A stretch of 57,200 nt of DNA, from assembly GCA_002403075.1 (NCBI GenBank), contig DHHB01000093.1, positions 1 to 57,200 on the forward strand. The letters run 5' to 3'. Source of the stretch: a bacterium UBP1_UBA4783. GTDB lineage: Bacteria > Krumholzibacteriota > Krumholzibacteriia > Krumholzibacteriales > Krumholzibacteriaceae. A program made the translations under genes and the position numbers. Of this stretch, positions 26,608-34,315 are shown piece by piece (positions within the stretch are counted from its first letter, which is position 1; every line of letters begins with the position of its first letter). Below the pieces are notes generated by a model, which was not told where the DNA came from, made no database searches, and worked only from the letters and a program-made list of their open reading frames with translations.

Positions 26608-29123
26608 CAGCCGACACCTTCCCCTTCAGGGAAACGGAACGGAAGTGGCAGGAGCGCTGGAAGGCGCTCTTTCGCTGCGACACCGCGAAGACCGACGGGA
26701 AGTACTACTGCCTCATGATGTTTCCGTACCCGTCGGGAGACCTCCACGTGGGCCACGGGCGCAACTACATCATCGGCGACGCGCTGGCCCGCTTCAAGAT
26801 GATGGAAGGGGCGAACGTGCTCGCGCCGATGGGATGGGACGCCTTCGGGCTCCCCGCGGAAAACGCGGCGATCAAGAACGACATCCATCCCGCCGTCTGG
26901 ACCGAGCGGAACATCGAGAGCATGAAGCTGCAGTTCGACCGCTGGGGGGTCGTCTACGACTGGTCCCGCGAGGTCGCGGCGTGCCGTCCCGACTACTACC
27001 GCTGGACGCAGTGGATATTCATCCGCCTCTTCCGCGCGGGGCTCGCCTACCGCGAGGCGGCATCCGTCAACTGGTGCCCGTCCTGCAAGACGGTGCTCGC
27101 GAACGAGCAGGTCGCCTCCGGCGCCTGCGAGCGCTGCGGCAGCGTCGTGAGCCTGCGAAAGCTCGAGCAGTGGTTCTTCGGGATCCGCCGCTACGCGGAG
27201 CGGCTTCTCGACGACCTCGACCGGCTCGAGCGGTGGCCGGAGCGCGTCCGCACGATGCAGAAGAACTGGATCGGCAGGAGCGAAGGGGTCGAGGTGTCGT
27301 TCCCGCTCGAGGGGATGGGCGAGACGCTCTCGTGCTTCACGACCCGCGTCGACACGATCTACGGAGCGACCTTCATCGTCATCGCCTCCGATCATCCGCT
27401 CGCCGCGGAACTGCTGCGGCGGGGGGGGAGAGAGGAGGAGGGGGGCGCGTTCATACGGCACGTGAGGGAGCTTCAGGTCCAGGAGCGGGAAAAGGCCGAG
27501 AGCACGAAGGAGGGGTTCTACACGGGGTGCCGCGCCGTGAACCCGGCGACCGGCGCGCCGATACCGGTGTTTCTCGCGAGCTACGTCGTCATGGAATACG
27601 GCACGGGCGTCGTGATGGGCGTCCCGGCCCACGACCAGCGCGACTTCGAGTTCGTTCGCGAGGCGCCGCTCGAGATACCGGTCGTGCAGGTCATCTCCCC
27701 CGACGGGTCGGCGTCGCCGCGGCTCGAGTCGGCCTACGTCGAGGACGGGATCATGATCAACTCGGCGCCCTACGACGGCCTCGGAAACCGCGAAGCGATG
27801 GACCGGATCACGGACGACCTCGCTTCCCGCGGGCTCGCCCGGCGCGTCGTGCATTACCGGCTCCGCGACTGGCTCATCTCGCGCCAGCGCTACTGGGGCG
27901 CCCCGATTCCGATGGTCCATTGTTCGTCGTGCGGCTCGGTGCCGGTGAACGAGAGCGACCTTCCCGTGCTCCTTCCGGAGAACGTCGACTTCCATCCGCG
28001 CGGGGACGGCAAGAGCCCGCTCGCGACGGTGGCGGAATTCGTGAAAACGGTCTGTCCCTCGTGCGGCGGTCCCGCCGAGCGCGACACGGACACGATGGAC
28101 ACGTTCGTCGACTCGAGCTGGTATTTCCTGAGATACCTTTCGCCGCGGGACGAGCGGCGCGCCTTTGATCCGGAGCTCGCGAACCGGTGGCTCCCCGTGG
28201 ACCAGTACATCGGCGGGATCGAGCACGCGATCCTCCATCTCATGTACTCGCGGTTCATCGTCAAATTTCTGCACGACGAGGGGCTGCTCGCGTTCGACGA
28301 GCCGTTCGGAAGCCTCTTCACGCAGGGGATGATCTACCGCAACGGCGCGAAAATGTCGAAGAGCAAGGGGAACGTCGTGAGCCCGGCGCCCCTCATAGAG
28401 GCTTACGGCGCGGACACGGTGCGCATCTACACGCTGTTCATCGGGCCCCCGGAAAAGGACGCCGAATGGAACGACCGCGCGGTCGAGGGCGCTCACCGTT
28501 TCGTGAACAGGGTCTGGCGCCTCTATACGAACCACCGGGAGCTTCTCGACGCCGGAGCCGCGGCCGACGACCGGGTCGACCCCGAGGCGCTCGACGAGGC
28601 CGGCACGGCGCTCTATCGGGCCGTGCAGGTGGCATCGAAGCGGGTGCGCGACGACGTCTTCGAGCGCGGATTCCAGTTCAACACGGCGATCAGCGCGCTC
28701 ATGGAGCTCACGAACGAGCTGTATCTCTACGTGGAGCGGAACGAGCGCTTCCGGGCGGGCGACGGCGCGGCGGCGAGGCTTTTTCGCAACGCCGTGCGGC
28801 GCCTCGTCCTGCTGCTCGCGCCGATGGCGCCGCATCTGTGCGAGGAGCTCTGGGAGCTTTTCGGGAACGACGGATCGATATTCCGGCAGGGGCTGCCGGA
28901 ACCGGACTCGCGATACCTCAAGGCCGAGACCTACACGCTCGTCCTTCAGGTGAACGGAAAAATCCGCTCGAAGGTCGAGGTCGAAAAGGACGCGCCGAGG
29001 GAGACGCTCGAGAAGCTCGCTCTCGAGGACGAGAAGATAAAGAGGATCCTCGCGGGGGGAACGGTGATCAAAACGATCGTTGTCCCCGGAAAGCTCGTCA
29101 ATATCGCCGCGAAGCTCGCCTAG
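26604..29123 (+). CDS. leuS: Leucyl-tRNA synthetase
   Basis: Class I aminoacyl-tRNA synthetase, 839 residues. The HIGH motif appears as HVGHG in MFPYPSGDLHVGHGRNY, zinc-type cysteines in NWCPSCKTV and CERCGSVV, the CP1 editing domain in the middle (TTRVDTIYGATF, GVPAHDQRDFEF), and KMSKSKGN near residue 585. The WxxS/Y and DxTM patterns of LeuRS are present (DTDTMDTFVDSSWYFLRY). Coupled to the preceding gene by ATGA. Last gene of the + strand unit; a hairpin follows. Confidence 0.97.
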   Translation: MTADTFPFRETERKWQERWKALFRCDTAKTDGKYYCLMMFPYPSGDLHVGHGRNYIIGDALARFKMMEGANVLAPMGWDAFGLPAENAAIKNDIHPAVWTERNIESMKLQFDRWGVVYDWSREVAACRPDYYRWTQWIFIRLFRAGLAYREAASVNWCPSCKTVLANEQVASGACERCGSVVSLRKLEQWFFGIRRYAERLLDDLDRLERWPERVRTMQKNWIGRSEGVEVSFPLEGMGETLSCFTTRVDTIYGATFIVIASDHPLAAELLRRGGREEEGGAFIRHVRELQVQEREKAESTKEGFYTGCRAVNPATGAPIPVFLASYVVMEYGTGVVMGVPAHDQRDFEFVREAPLEIPVVQVISPDGSASPRLESAYVEDGIMINSAPYDGLGNREAMDRITDDLASRGLARRVVHYRLRDWLISRQRYWGAPIPMVHCSSCGSVPVNESDLPVLLPENVDFHPRGDGKSPLATVAEFVKTVCPSCGGPAERDTDTMDTFVDSSWYFLRYLSPRDERRAFDPELANRWLPVDQYIGGIEHAILHLMYSRFIVKFLHDEGLLAFDEPFGSLFTQGMIYRNGAKMSKSKGNVVSPAPLIEAYGADTVRIYTLFIGPPEKDAEWNDRAVEGAHRFVNRVWRLYTNHRELLDAGAAADDRVDPEALDEAGTALYRAVQVASKRVRDDVFERGFQFNTAISALMELTNELYLYVERNERFRAGDGAAARLFRNAVRRLVLLLAPMAPHLCEELWELFGNDGSIFRQGLPEPDSRYLKAETYTLVLQVNGKIRSKVEVEKDAPRETLEKLALEDEKIKRILAGGTVIKTIVVPGKLVNIAAKLA

Positions 29124-29190
29124 AGGCCGGCTCGTTTCCATTGGTTAACATAATATATATTATACGACATATTATCCCTAGGCATGAAAA

Positions 29191-29220
29191 GAGCCCGAGG
29201 CCCTCCGAGGTCCCGGGCTC
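29191..29220 (-). terminator. Terminator between convergent leuS and the secreted-protein gene
   Basis: GAGCCCG ... CGGGCTC stem (at least 7 bp) closing about 16 bases. Read on the minus strand it is followed by TTTTCATG, so it best serves the minus-strand gene ending at 29243; it may also stop leuS transcripts. A 14-base palindrome ATAATATATATTAT lies beside it at 29150-29163. Confidence 0.7.
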
Positions 29221-29242
29221 TATCCCTACTCCGCCCTTTTCG

Positions 29243-29806
29243 TTACCGGTACAGCGATTTAATGGCGCCCCAGCTCGATTGCTCGACGGCCGGGTTGCAC
29301 GTGCCGTTGAAAACGAACGTGCCGCCGAGAACCTGATACATCGGCTGTCCGGCCTCGCACAGCGTTATCCAGATCCCCGGGAAAGGATCCGCCGTGGGAT
29401 GGTTCATGACCCTTACTCTGAATTCCCCGGTTTCGAAGCCGTTCGTGACGAAGACCATGCCGAGGTAGACGACCGGTTCTCCGACTCCGAGACAACCCGA
29501 GCCCGTAATCGAAATGCCGCTTTCGATGTCGCCGAGCGTCACGGTAATGAGGTTCGACCAGACGGGCGGCGGCGCGAAAAAGACGTTCGTCGAAGAAAGC
29601 GCCAGGCTGAACGCCGCGGCGTTCCCCATGTCGGGACCCGATCCGCGCACGTAGAAGAACTGCATCGTGTCCGTCATGAAGATCGTGCTCGTACGGTCGC
29701 AGTCGCCCAACGAGTTGCTCGTGTAAAGCGATAGGGCTCCATTATGCCCGTAAACAGCCGGCGCCAGCAGCGCCAGGAACAGGAGCGACAGTGTCAGTGT
29801 CCTCAT
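29243..29806 (-). CDS. Secreted protein of unknown function with conserved-looking WG-x-IK-x-LYR tail
   Basis: A 187-residue protein with a clear signal peptide (residues 1-20, cleaved near AVYG-H) and a beta-rich, Ser/Thr/Gly-rich body with four cysteines (in GDCD, SGCLG, TLCEAG, GTCNP), suggesting two disulfides outside the cytosol. It ends SSWGAIKSLYR, a compact terminal motif that looks like a sorting or anchoring tail. A strong GGAGGAGG ribosome site precedes the ATG. It has its own sigma-54 and sigma-70 type promoters and its own terminator, so it is a single-gene unit. No enzymatic family recognised. Confidence 0.72.
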   Translation of the reverse strand: MRTLTLSLLFLALLAPAVYGHNGALSLYTSNSLGDCDRTSTIFMTDTMQFFYVRGSGPDMGNAAAFSLALSSTNVFFAPPPVWSNLITVTLGDIESGISITGSGCLGVGEPVVYLGMVFVTNGFETGEFRVRVMNHPTADPFPGIWITLCEAGQPMYQVLGGTFVFNGTCNPAVEQSSWGAIKSLYR

Positions 29807-29859
29807 TGTGCCTCCTCCTTGCTTCGAATTGCCCGCTATTCCCTCTTCATTCCCTTTGT

Positions 29860-29875
29860 AGCAAGTTCTTAGCCA
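29860..29875 (-). promoter_or_regulatory. Sigma-54 (RpoN) -24/-12 promoter
   Basis: Read on the minus strand: TGGCTA-N5-TTGCT, with GG and GC at the required separation. Predicted start near 29849, giving a leader of about 43 bases before ATG 29806 of the secreted-protein gene. Confidence 0.65.
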
Positions 29876-29890
29876 CCTATAACTGAGCGT

Positions 29891-29920
29891 AGAGTAATTT
29901 CGTCCCTAAAATTCTGTCAA
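29891..29920 (-). promoter_or_regulatory. Sigma-70-type promoter upstream of the secreted-protein gene
   Basis: Minus strand TTGACA (29920-29915), 18-base spacer, TACTCT (29896-29891). The -35 is consensus, the -10 partial. With the sigma-54 element downstream this gives two possible starts for the same gene. Confidence 0.45.
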
Positions 29921-29931
29921 GACATTTATGC

Positions 29932-30333
29932 TCATCGCCAATCGAGCCCCGGCACCCGGTCGCGCCAGGCGCCCAGAAACGGCAGGCTCCAGTATTCGCC
30001 GAAGAGCGCCTTCACGAAGCCGACCGCCGAAAGGGCGAGCGCGGCGATTCCGGTCATAAACACGAAGAGCCCCACGACGATGAGCCCGGCGATCCGTATC
30101 CGTCCGACCGTCGCCTCGAGGATGAGCGATGCGACGAGAAACGCCATCTCGGCCAGGAAGAGGAGCACGCCCTGAGAGGCGTGGTATCGCACGAAGGGGT
30201 CCCGCTTCGCGCGCCAGAGGGAGAACAGGCTCATGAACGAGAGGTATCCCACCGCGGAGAGCCAGCGGGCGCGCTCCGACGGCTTGCTCTCCCCCGCTCC
30301 CGCCGTTTGGACGCTCTGCTCGACGTCGCTCAT
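29932..30333 (-). CDS. DUF4870/Tic20-like membrane protein
   Basis: A 133-residue membrane protein. After a soluble, charged N-terminus (about 25 residues), it shows WLSAVGYLSFMSLFSLW, the FVRYHASQGVLLFL signature (residues after RDP) seen in DUF4870-type proteins, then hydrophobic helices at about 55-75 and 83-110. Three bases separate it from the TPR gene upstream, so they are one operon. Function of the family is unknown. Confidence 0.68.
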   Translation of the reverse strand: MSDVEQSVQTAGAGESKPSERARWLSAVGYLSFMSLFSLWRAKRDPFVRYHASQGVLLFLAEMAFLVASLILEATVGRIRIAGLIVVGLFVFMTGIAALALSAVGFVKALFGEYWSLPFLGAWRDRVPGLDWR

Positions 30334-30336
30334 AGT

Positions 30337-30999
30337 TCAACCCTTCAGAATCTCGAGCTCGATCTCGATATCCCGCCGGTCCGTCCCCGTCGCCGTATCG
30401 AGGAGTCCGCTCAGGAGCTCTATCGCGCGCTGCGTTTCGTTCGCGAAGCGCATATTCGCGGCCGCGCGCCGCAGGTACGTCGTCTTCATGAAGTCGTTCG
30501 TTTTCGTCTTCGCGGCGAGCTCCACGTACGTATCCGCCGCCTCCCGGTAGCGGTGCTCGTTCCCGAGCGCCACGGCCTTCCCCTCCATCGCGGCGTCGCG
30601 GAAGAACGGGTACTTTCCGGCGCGCGAGAGATAGCGATCGAACGCCTGCACGGCGTCGAGGTTGCGTCCGCTCTCGAGGGCGCATTTGCCCGTGAAGTAC
30701 TCCGCGTAGGCGCCTTCCGGCGTCCCCCCGTACTGTTTCACGACCATCGCGAAGAGGTCCTCGGCCGTTTTAAGATCCCCCGTGCGGAACGTCATGACCG
30801 CGTCCGCGAACGTCGCCGCCGCGCGCTCATGCGACTGCCTGCGCGCGTAGGCGCCCCACGCGACGAGGGCGACGACGATCGCGACCCCGATGAGCCCGAT
30901 AAAAAGCATCCTCTCATGCCCGCGAACCCATTCCCAAGCGCGCAGCATGGAGCTGACGAACGTGTCTTCCTTCATCTGGCGTTTCGTTATTCTCGACAA
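30337..30999 (-). CDS. Membrane-anchored tetratricopeptide protein (YfgM-like)
   Basis: A 220-residue protein with a short basic cytosolic N-terminus (SRITKRQMKEDTF), one membrane helix (about residues 32-53, MLFIGLIGVAIVVALVAWGAY) and a periplasmic helical-repeat domain with TPR-like pairs (EDLFAMVVKQYGGTPEGAYAEY, AVQAFDRYLSRAGKYPFFRDAA, REAADTYVELAAKT). The start is TTG 30999 on the strength of AAGGAGG seven bases upstream; the reading frame extends to 31026 without support. YfgM-like proteins aid envelope protein folding near the translocon, but that role is only inferred here. Confidence 0.75.
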   Translation of the reverse strand: MSRITKRQMKEDTFVSSMLRAWEWVRGHERMLFIGLIGVAIVVALVAWGAYARRQSHERAAATFADAVMTFRTGDLKTAEDLFAMVVKQYGGTPEGAYAEYFTGKCALESGRNLDAVQAFDRYLSRAGKYPFFRDAAMEGKAVALGNEHRYREAADTYVELAAKTKTNDFMKTTYLRRAAANMRFANETQRAIELLSGLLDTATGTDRRDIEIELEILKG

Positions 31000-31168
31000 T
31001 CGGAAACCTCCTTGCTTCAACTTCAATTAACACGCCCCAACCCGGATAATCAAGGGAAAAGCGCCCGCCTCGCGGAGCCCCCGCTCGCGGCCGATAAAAG
31101 GTTTGACAGCCCGGAACGCTTTTGCAAAGCTCCCCCCGTAGCCGCTCGCAGCGCATCGGGAGGCTTCC

Positions 31169-33646
31169 GTGAACCGGATGCTCCGCGCCGCCGCCCTCGC
31201 GTCGGCCCTGCTGTTCCTCGTGCTCGAGTCCCTCGGCATGCGGGATTTCGCCCGAGCCCCGTATACCGGCATCCAGCACAACAACCTCGTCGTGAGCGCC
31301 ATCGAGCGCGACAGCCCGAACCGAGGTCTCGGCCTTCGCTTCGGCGACCGCATCGTGAGCGTGAACGGCGCCGCCGTCCGCAGCGTCAACCATTTCCAGC
31401 ACCTTCTCGCTTCGAGCCCCCCTCCCTCCGTCTTCGAGTTCGGGATCGCGAGGGGGGATTCGGCTTTCGGGGCGGCCGTCCGCGGGGTGCCCCAGCCGGC
31501 GGGCCGCACGTCCGCGAAGTTTTCCAATACGGTCGTCGCCTTCGCGTTCATTCTGATCGGGCTCGTCGTCGTCGTAAAACGCCCCGATATCCTCGGGGTC
31601 CTCTTCGCGGCGAGCTGCTATATCCTCTCCTATCTCGTCACGGAGCGCCCGGTGACCGCCTCGCCCTTCCTCCAGATCGCCGGCGAGCTCTGGTATGATC
31701 TTCTTTTCATATTGCTGCCTGCGTTCTTTCTCCATTTCTTCCTCGTGTTCCCCGGACGGGAGATCGAGCGCGGATCGAGACGCGGCGCGCTCGCGCGGCT
31801 TCTCTACGCGCCGCCCGCGTTCCTGGCGCTCCTCACGTTCGCCGCCGCGCTGCGGCGGCACGGAGCGCCGGGCGACCCGGCCCTCGGCGCGTTCATAAAC
31901 ACGATCAACACGCTGACCGTTCTCGTGTGGTTCGGTTACATCGCCGCGAGCCTCGCCCTCTTCGTCAGGACGTATCTGGCGTCGGAGCGGGTTCAGCGGA
32001 TAAAGTTCCGCATCGTCATCGTCGGCGTCGCCGCGGGGATCGTGCCGCTCACCGTGCTCATGCTTCTCAAGCAGTTTCGGCCGGAAACGACCGTTCCCGC
32101 CCGAAACCTCTGGCCCCTCTCGCTCTCCTTCATGCCGGTCTCCTTCGCGTACGCCATTCTCAAGCACAACGCGTTCGATCTCCGCGTCGCGGTCCGCAAC
32201 GCGCTCGTGTACGCGCTGCTGCTCGCCCTGGCCCTGGCCGTCTATTTCGCGACGGTGAACGTTCTCGGCGGAGAGATCGGCAGGCGGTTCGGCGTGCCGA
32301 TTTCGGCGGTCGCCGCGGCCGCCATCGTGCTGCTCGCCGTCGCCGCGGCGCCCGCGCGCAGCGGTCTTCAGCGGCTCGTCGATCCGCTCTTCCCGCGCAG
32401 GCGCGCTCTGATGACGGACGAGATCGTCGCCTTTTCGCGCCGCATCCAGTTCCTCCTTTCGCTCGATGACGTCGCTTCGTTCGCCGCCGAAAGCATGGCC
32501 GCCGTCGCGAGGGCGGAGCACGCGCGCCTCTTCCTGCGGACGGAGAACGGGGATTACGCGCTGCGCGCGAGCGCGCCCGCGGACGCACGGACGCCGCTCA
32601 CGTCCTTTCCCCCGGAAACCGCCCTCATCCGCCTCATGAAGAGCGAGCGCGTTCCCCTCATGCTCGAGTATTTCGACCGTCTGTGGCTCAAGAACAACCT
32701 CGACCGGATGTCCCGGGAGATCGTCTCTCTCACGCAGTCCGCCGCGGCGGTGCCGCTCATCGAGCAGGACGAGCTGCTCGGTTTCGTTCTTCTCGGCCGC
32801 GCGTCTTCCGGAAAGGCGTATACCGGCCGCGACGCCGAGGTGCTCGAGCTTCTCGCCGAGCGGTGCGCGGTCGCCCTGATGAACATCAGGCTCTGCGGCG
32901 ACTCGATCGTCAAGGAACGTCTCGAGGAGGAGCTGCGGCTCGCGAGCGAGATCCAGAAGCGGCTTCTGCCCGCCTCGGCCCCGCAACCTTCGAGAGCGGC
33001 GATCGCCGCGCGCCTTTCGAACAGCCGGGAGGTCGGCGGCGATTTCTACGATTTCATAGAGTTCGAGCCGGGCGTCATCGGGATCGCCGTCGCCGACGTG
33101 TCGGGCAAGGGTATACCGGCGGCCCTTCTCATGACGACGCTGCAGGCGTCGTTCCGCGCCGAGGCGGCGAAAACCTCCGCGCCCGCGGATATCGTTTCGG
33201 CGCTCAACGCGTCGCTCTACGAACGCAGCGACGAGGAGAAGTTCGCCACGTTCTTCTACGCTCTGTACGAAGACGCGAGCGGCGTCGTTCGTTTTTCGAA
33301 CGCGGGATCCTTCCCTCCGTTCATTCTGTCGCCCGACGGCCGCGTGGCGCGCCTGCACCGCGGCGGGGCGCTCGTCGGGATCGAGCCGGGCAGCGCGTAC
33401 AGCGAAGGCGTCGTGAAGCTCAAGGACGGCGATCTGCTGGTCATCTACACGGACGGCTGCATCGACCAGGAGAACGCCGAAGGGGAACCGTTCGGGGAAG
33501 ACCGGTTGATTGAATTTTTCAGACATACCTCAGCGCTCTCGGTCGATACCATGATCGAAAGGTTATTTGCCACGATCATTGCATTTGGGCAAAGGAATTT
33601 GAAAGATGATATGACGGTCGTTCTTCTTCGCAGAAATCCTCGCTGA
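31169..33646 (+). CDS. PDZ-membrane-GAF-SpoIIE/PP2C phosphatase
   Basis: An 825-residue signalling protein. A first hydrophobic helix (about 6-24) is followed by an extracytoplasmic PDZ-like domain (about 35-105, with RGLGLRFGDRIVSVNG), then a block of about seven membrane helices (about 118-410), a GAF-like domain (about 430-590), a helix with ASEIQKRLLP, and a PP2C-type phosphatase domain. The metal-binding residues are intact: VGGDFYDFI, VADVSGKGIPAAL, YTDGCIDQE and LKDDMTVVLL. Such enzymes dephosphorylate anti-anti-sigma proteins, but no partner-switch gene is nearby. GTG 31169 follows GGGAGG (31156-31161). A TTGACA box lies at 31103-31108 without a good -10. Confidence 0.88.
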   Translation: MNRMLRAAALASALLFLVLESLGMRDFARAPYTGIQHNNLVVSAIERDSPNRGLGLRFGDRIVSVNGAAVRSVNHFQHLLASSPPPSVFEFGIARGDSAFGAAVRGVPQPAGRTSAKFSNTVVAFAFILIGLVVVVKRPDILGVLFAASCYILSYLVTERPVTASPFLQIAGELWYDLLFILLPAFFLHFFLVFPGREIERGSRRGALARLLYAPPAFLALLTFAAALRRHGAPGDPALGAFINTINTLTVLVWFGYIAASLALFVRTYLASERVQRIKFRIVIVGVAAGIVPLTVLMLLKQFRPETTVPARNLWPLSLSFMPVSFAYAILKHNAFDLRVAVRNALVYALLLALALAVYFATVNVLGGEIGRRFGVPISAVAAAAIVLLAVAAAPARSGLQRLVDPLFPRRRALMTDEIVAFSRRIQFLLSLDDVASFAAESMAAVARAEHARLFLRTENGDYALRASAPADARTPLTSFPPETALIRLMKSERVPLMLEYFDRLWLKNNLDRMSREIVSLTQSAAAVPLIEQDELLGFVLLGRASSGKAYTGRDAEVLELLAERCAVALMNIRLCGDSIVKERLEEELRLASEIQKRLLPASAPQPSRAAIAARLSNSREVGGDFYDFIEFEPGVIGIAVADVSGKGIPAALLMTTLQASFRAEAAKTSAPADIVSALNASLYERSDEEKFATFFYALYEDASGVVRFSNAGSFPPFILSPDGRVARLHRGGALVGIEPGSAYSEGVVKLKDGDLLVIYTDGCIDQENAEGEPFGEDRLIEFFRHTSALSVDTMIERLFATIIAFGQRNLKDDMTVVLLRRNPR

Positions 33647-33819
33647 GCCACCCTCCCATCCAAGGAATATATTCCCTTATCGTTGCGCAAGATAGCGCAT
33701 AGCCCCCCGCGCCCTCGAGGCTGCGGCACAGGCTATGCTCAATGCATATACAGCGAGGCCCGGGATGCACGTCTCGAGGGCTCGCCGGGCAGTAAAAACC
33801 CGTTCAGGGGGTGATTGTC
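33647..33819 (+). other. Non-coding segment with nested inverted repeats
   Basis: No gene is seen. A palindrome GGAATATATTCC at 33664-33675 may close the phosphatase transcript. GCCCTCGAG (33711-33719) pairs perfectly with CTCGAGGGC (33773-33781), and GCCCGG/CCGGGC (33758-33763 and 33785-33790) and CGGG/CCCG around a 9-base loop form alternative helices. The segment immediately precedes a small ORF and could be a structured leader. Confidence 0.4.
33724..33739 (+). promoter_or_regulatory. Weak sigma-54-like element upstream of the small ORF
   Basis: CGGCAC-N5-ATGCT keeps the invariant GG and GC at correct spacing but has a mismatch in each half. If used, transcription would start near 33751 and include the structured leader and small ORF. 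Confidence 0.25.
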
Positions 33820-33870
33820 ATGATGATTTCATGGCTCTGGATTATTGACCTCCTGTGGTGGTTGCGCTGA
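33811..33870 (+). CDS. Candidate Trp-rich hydrophobic micropeptide (19 aa, or 16 aa from the internal ATG)
   Basis: GTG 33811 to TGA 33870 encodes a 19-residue peptide; the more likely start, ATG 33820 (or 33823), follows AGGGGGTGA (33806-33814) at good spacing and gives MMISWLWIIDLLWWLR. Four tryptophans, otherwise Leu/Ile with one Asp and a C-terminal Arg, make a membrane-active or membrane-inserted peptide plausible. It is followed by a strong inverted repeat (33899-33953) that would end the transcript. Size and composition recall type I toxin peptides such as Ibs, or an amino-acid leader peptide, but no antitoxin or biosynthetic gene is evident. Existence as a translated gene is unproven. 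Confidence 0.4.
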   Translation: MIVMMISWLWIIDLLWWLR

Positions 33871-33898
33871 GGGTTGGGAAAGAGCGATCCGGCTCGTA

Positions 33899-33953
33899 AA
33901 AAATAAATGTTCCCGTTGATCGTAAGGAAGCGTCGGCGGGAACATTTATTTTT
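33899..33953 (+). terminator. Perfect 17-bp inverted repeat, probable bidirectional terminator
   Basis: The 17-base arm at 33899-33915 (AAAAATAAATGTTCCCG) is exactly complementary to 33937-33953 around a 21-base loop. The A-run on one side and T-run on the other make it a possible terminator on both strands, most directly for a transcript carrying the small ORF. Confidence 0.6.
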
Positions 33954-34083
33954 CTTAATATTTCAGACGCGCGGCGCCCGACGGGCTGGGCTCGATCGAG
34001 CGAAAAATCCGGCGCGAGGCCGTTTGTCACGTTTCTGCAAATGCTTAATGTCATGTAGTATTACTATCGCGTAGTACATTGTC

Positions 34084-34110
34084 ATATTATCAGATACGAA
34101 ATGATAATAT
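34084..34110 (+). promoter_or_regulatory. Operator-like inverted repeat in AT-rich DNA upstream of the small RNA promoter
   Basis: ATATTATCA (34084-34092) and TGATAATAT (34102-34110) are perfect complements around a 9-base spacer, centred about 70 bases before the predicted RNA start. The surrounding 100 bases are strongly AT-rich (an UP-element-like tract continues to the -35). Candidate regulator site; the protein is unknown. Confidence 0.45.
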
Positions 34111-34133
34111 TTTGCATAATTTGTATTTTTTTC

Positions 34134-34161
34134 TTGACAGCGCGTAACGTTTCTTTATAAT
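34134..34161 (+). promoter_or_regulatory. Near-consensus sigma-70 promoter
   Basis: TTGACA (34134-34139) and TATAAT (34156-34161), both perfect hexamers, with a 16-base spacer, preceded by an AT-rich tract. The predicted start (about 34168) coincides with the 5' end of the closing helix of the RNA below. It is the strongest promoter seen in the window. Confidence 0.85.
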
Positions 34162-34167
34162 GGGCGC

Positions 34168-34307
34168 GACGAGACAAAGAGCCTGACTACGCGGTCGTGA
34201 TCCGTCTGCTCTCAAGCCAACCTTTGAAGCGAAGCGATCTTGCTGCTCAGGCCTCTGAAGGGTGGGTGAGACACGTCACGCAATGTAGCTGACCTCGGCG
34301 TCTCGTT
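34168..34307 (+). ncRNA. Structured small RNA, possibly 6S-like
   Basis: There is no ORF or ribosome site between the strong promoter and the terminator at 34316-34355. The ends pair: GACGAGAC at 34168-34175 with GTCTCGTT at 34300-34307. Further in, GAG (34179-34181) can pair with CTC (34294-34296), CGTGA (34196-34200) with TCACG (34276-34280), GTCT (34204-34207) with AGAC (34269-34272), and an apical arm forms around 34228-34247. The result is one long, interrupted rod of about 140 bases with a central unpaired part, the general shape of 6S RNA. The primary sequence does not let me confirm 6S; SRP RNA and tmRNA signatures are absent. Confidence 0.6.
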
Positions 34308-34315
34308 AAAAAAAT

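Noticed and set aside
31103..31140. Sigma-54-like GG...GC pair before the SpoIIE-type phosphatase
   Set aside because: GG and GC are one base too close, a spacing that normally abolishes sigma-54 recognition.
34168..34307. SRP RNA or tmRNA as identity of the small RNA
   Set aside because: The SRP apical GGAAGGAAGCAG-type core and the tmRNA tRNA-like ends are absent.
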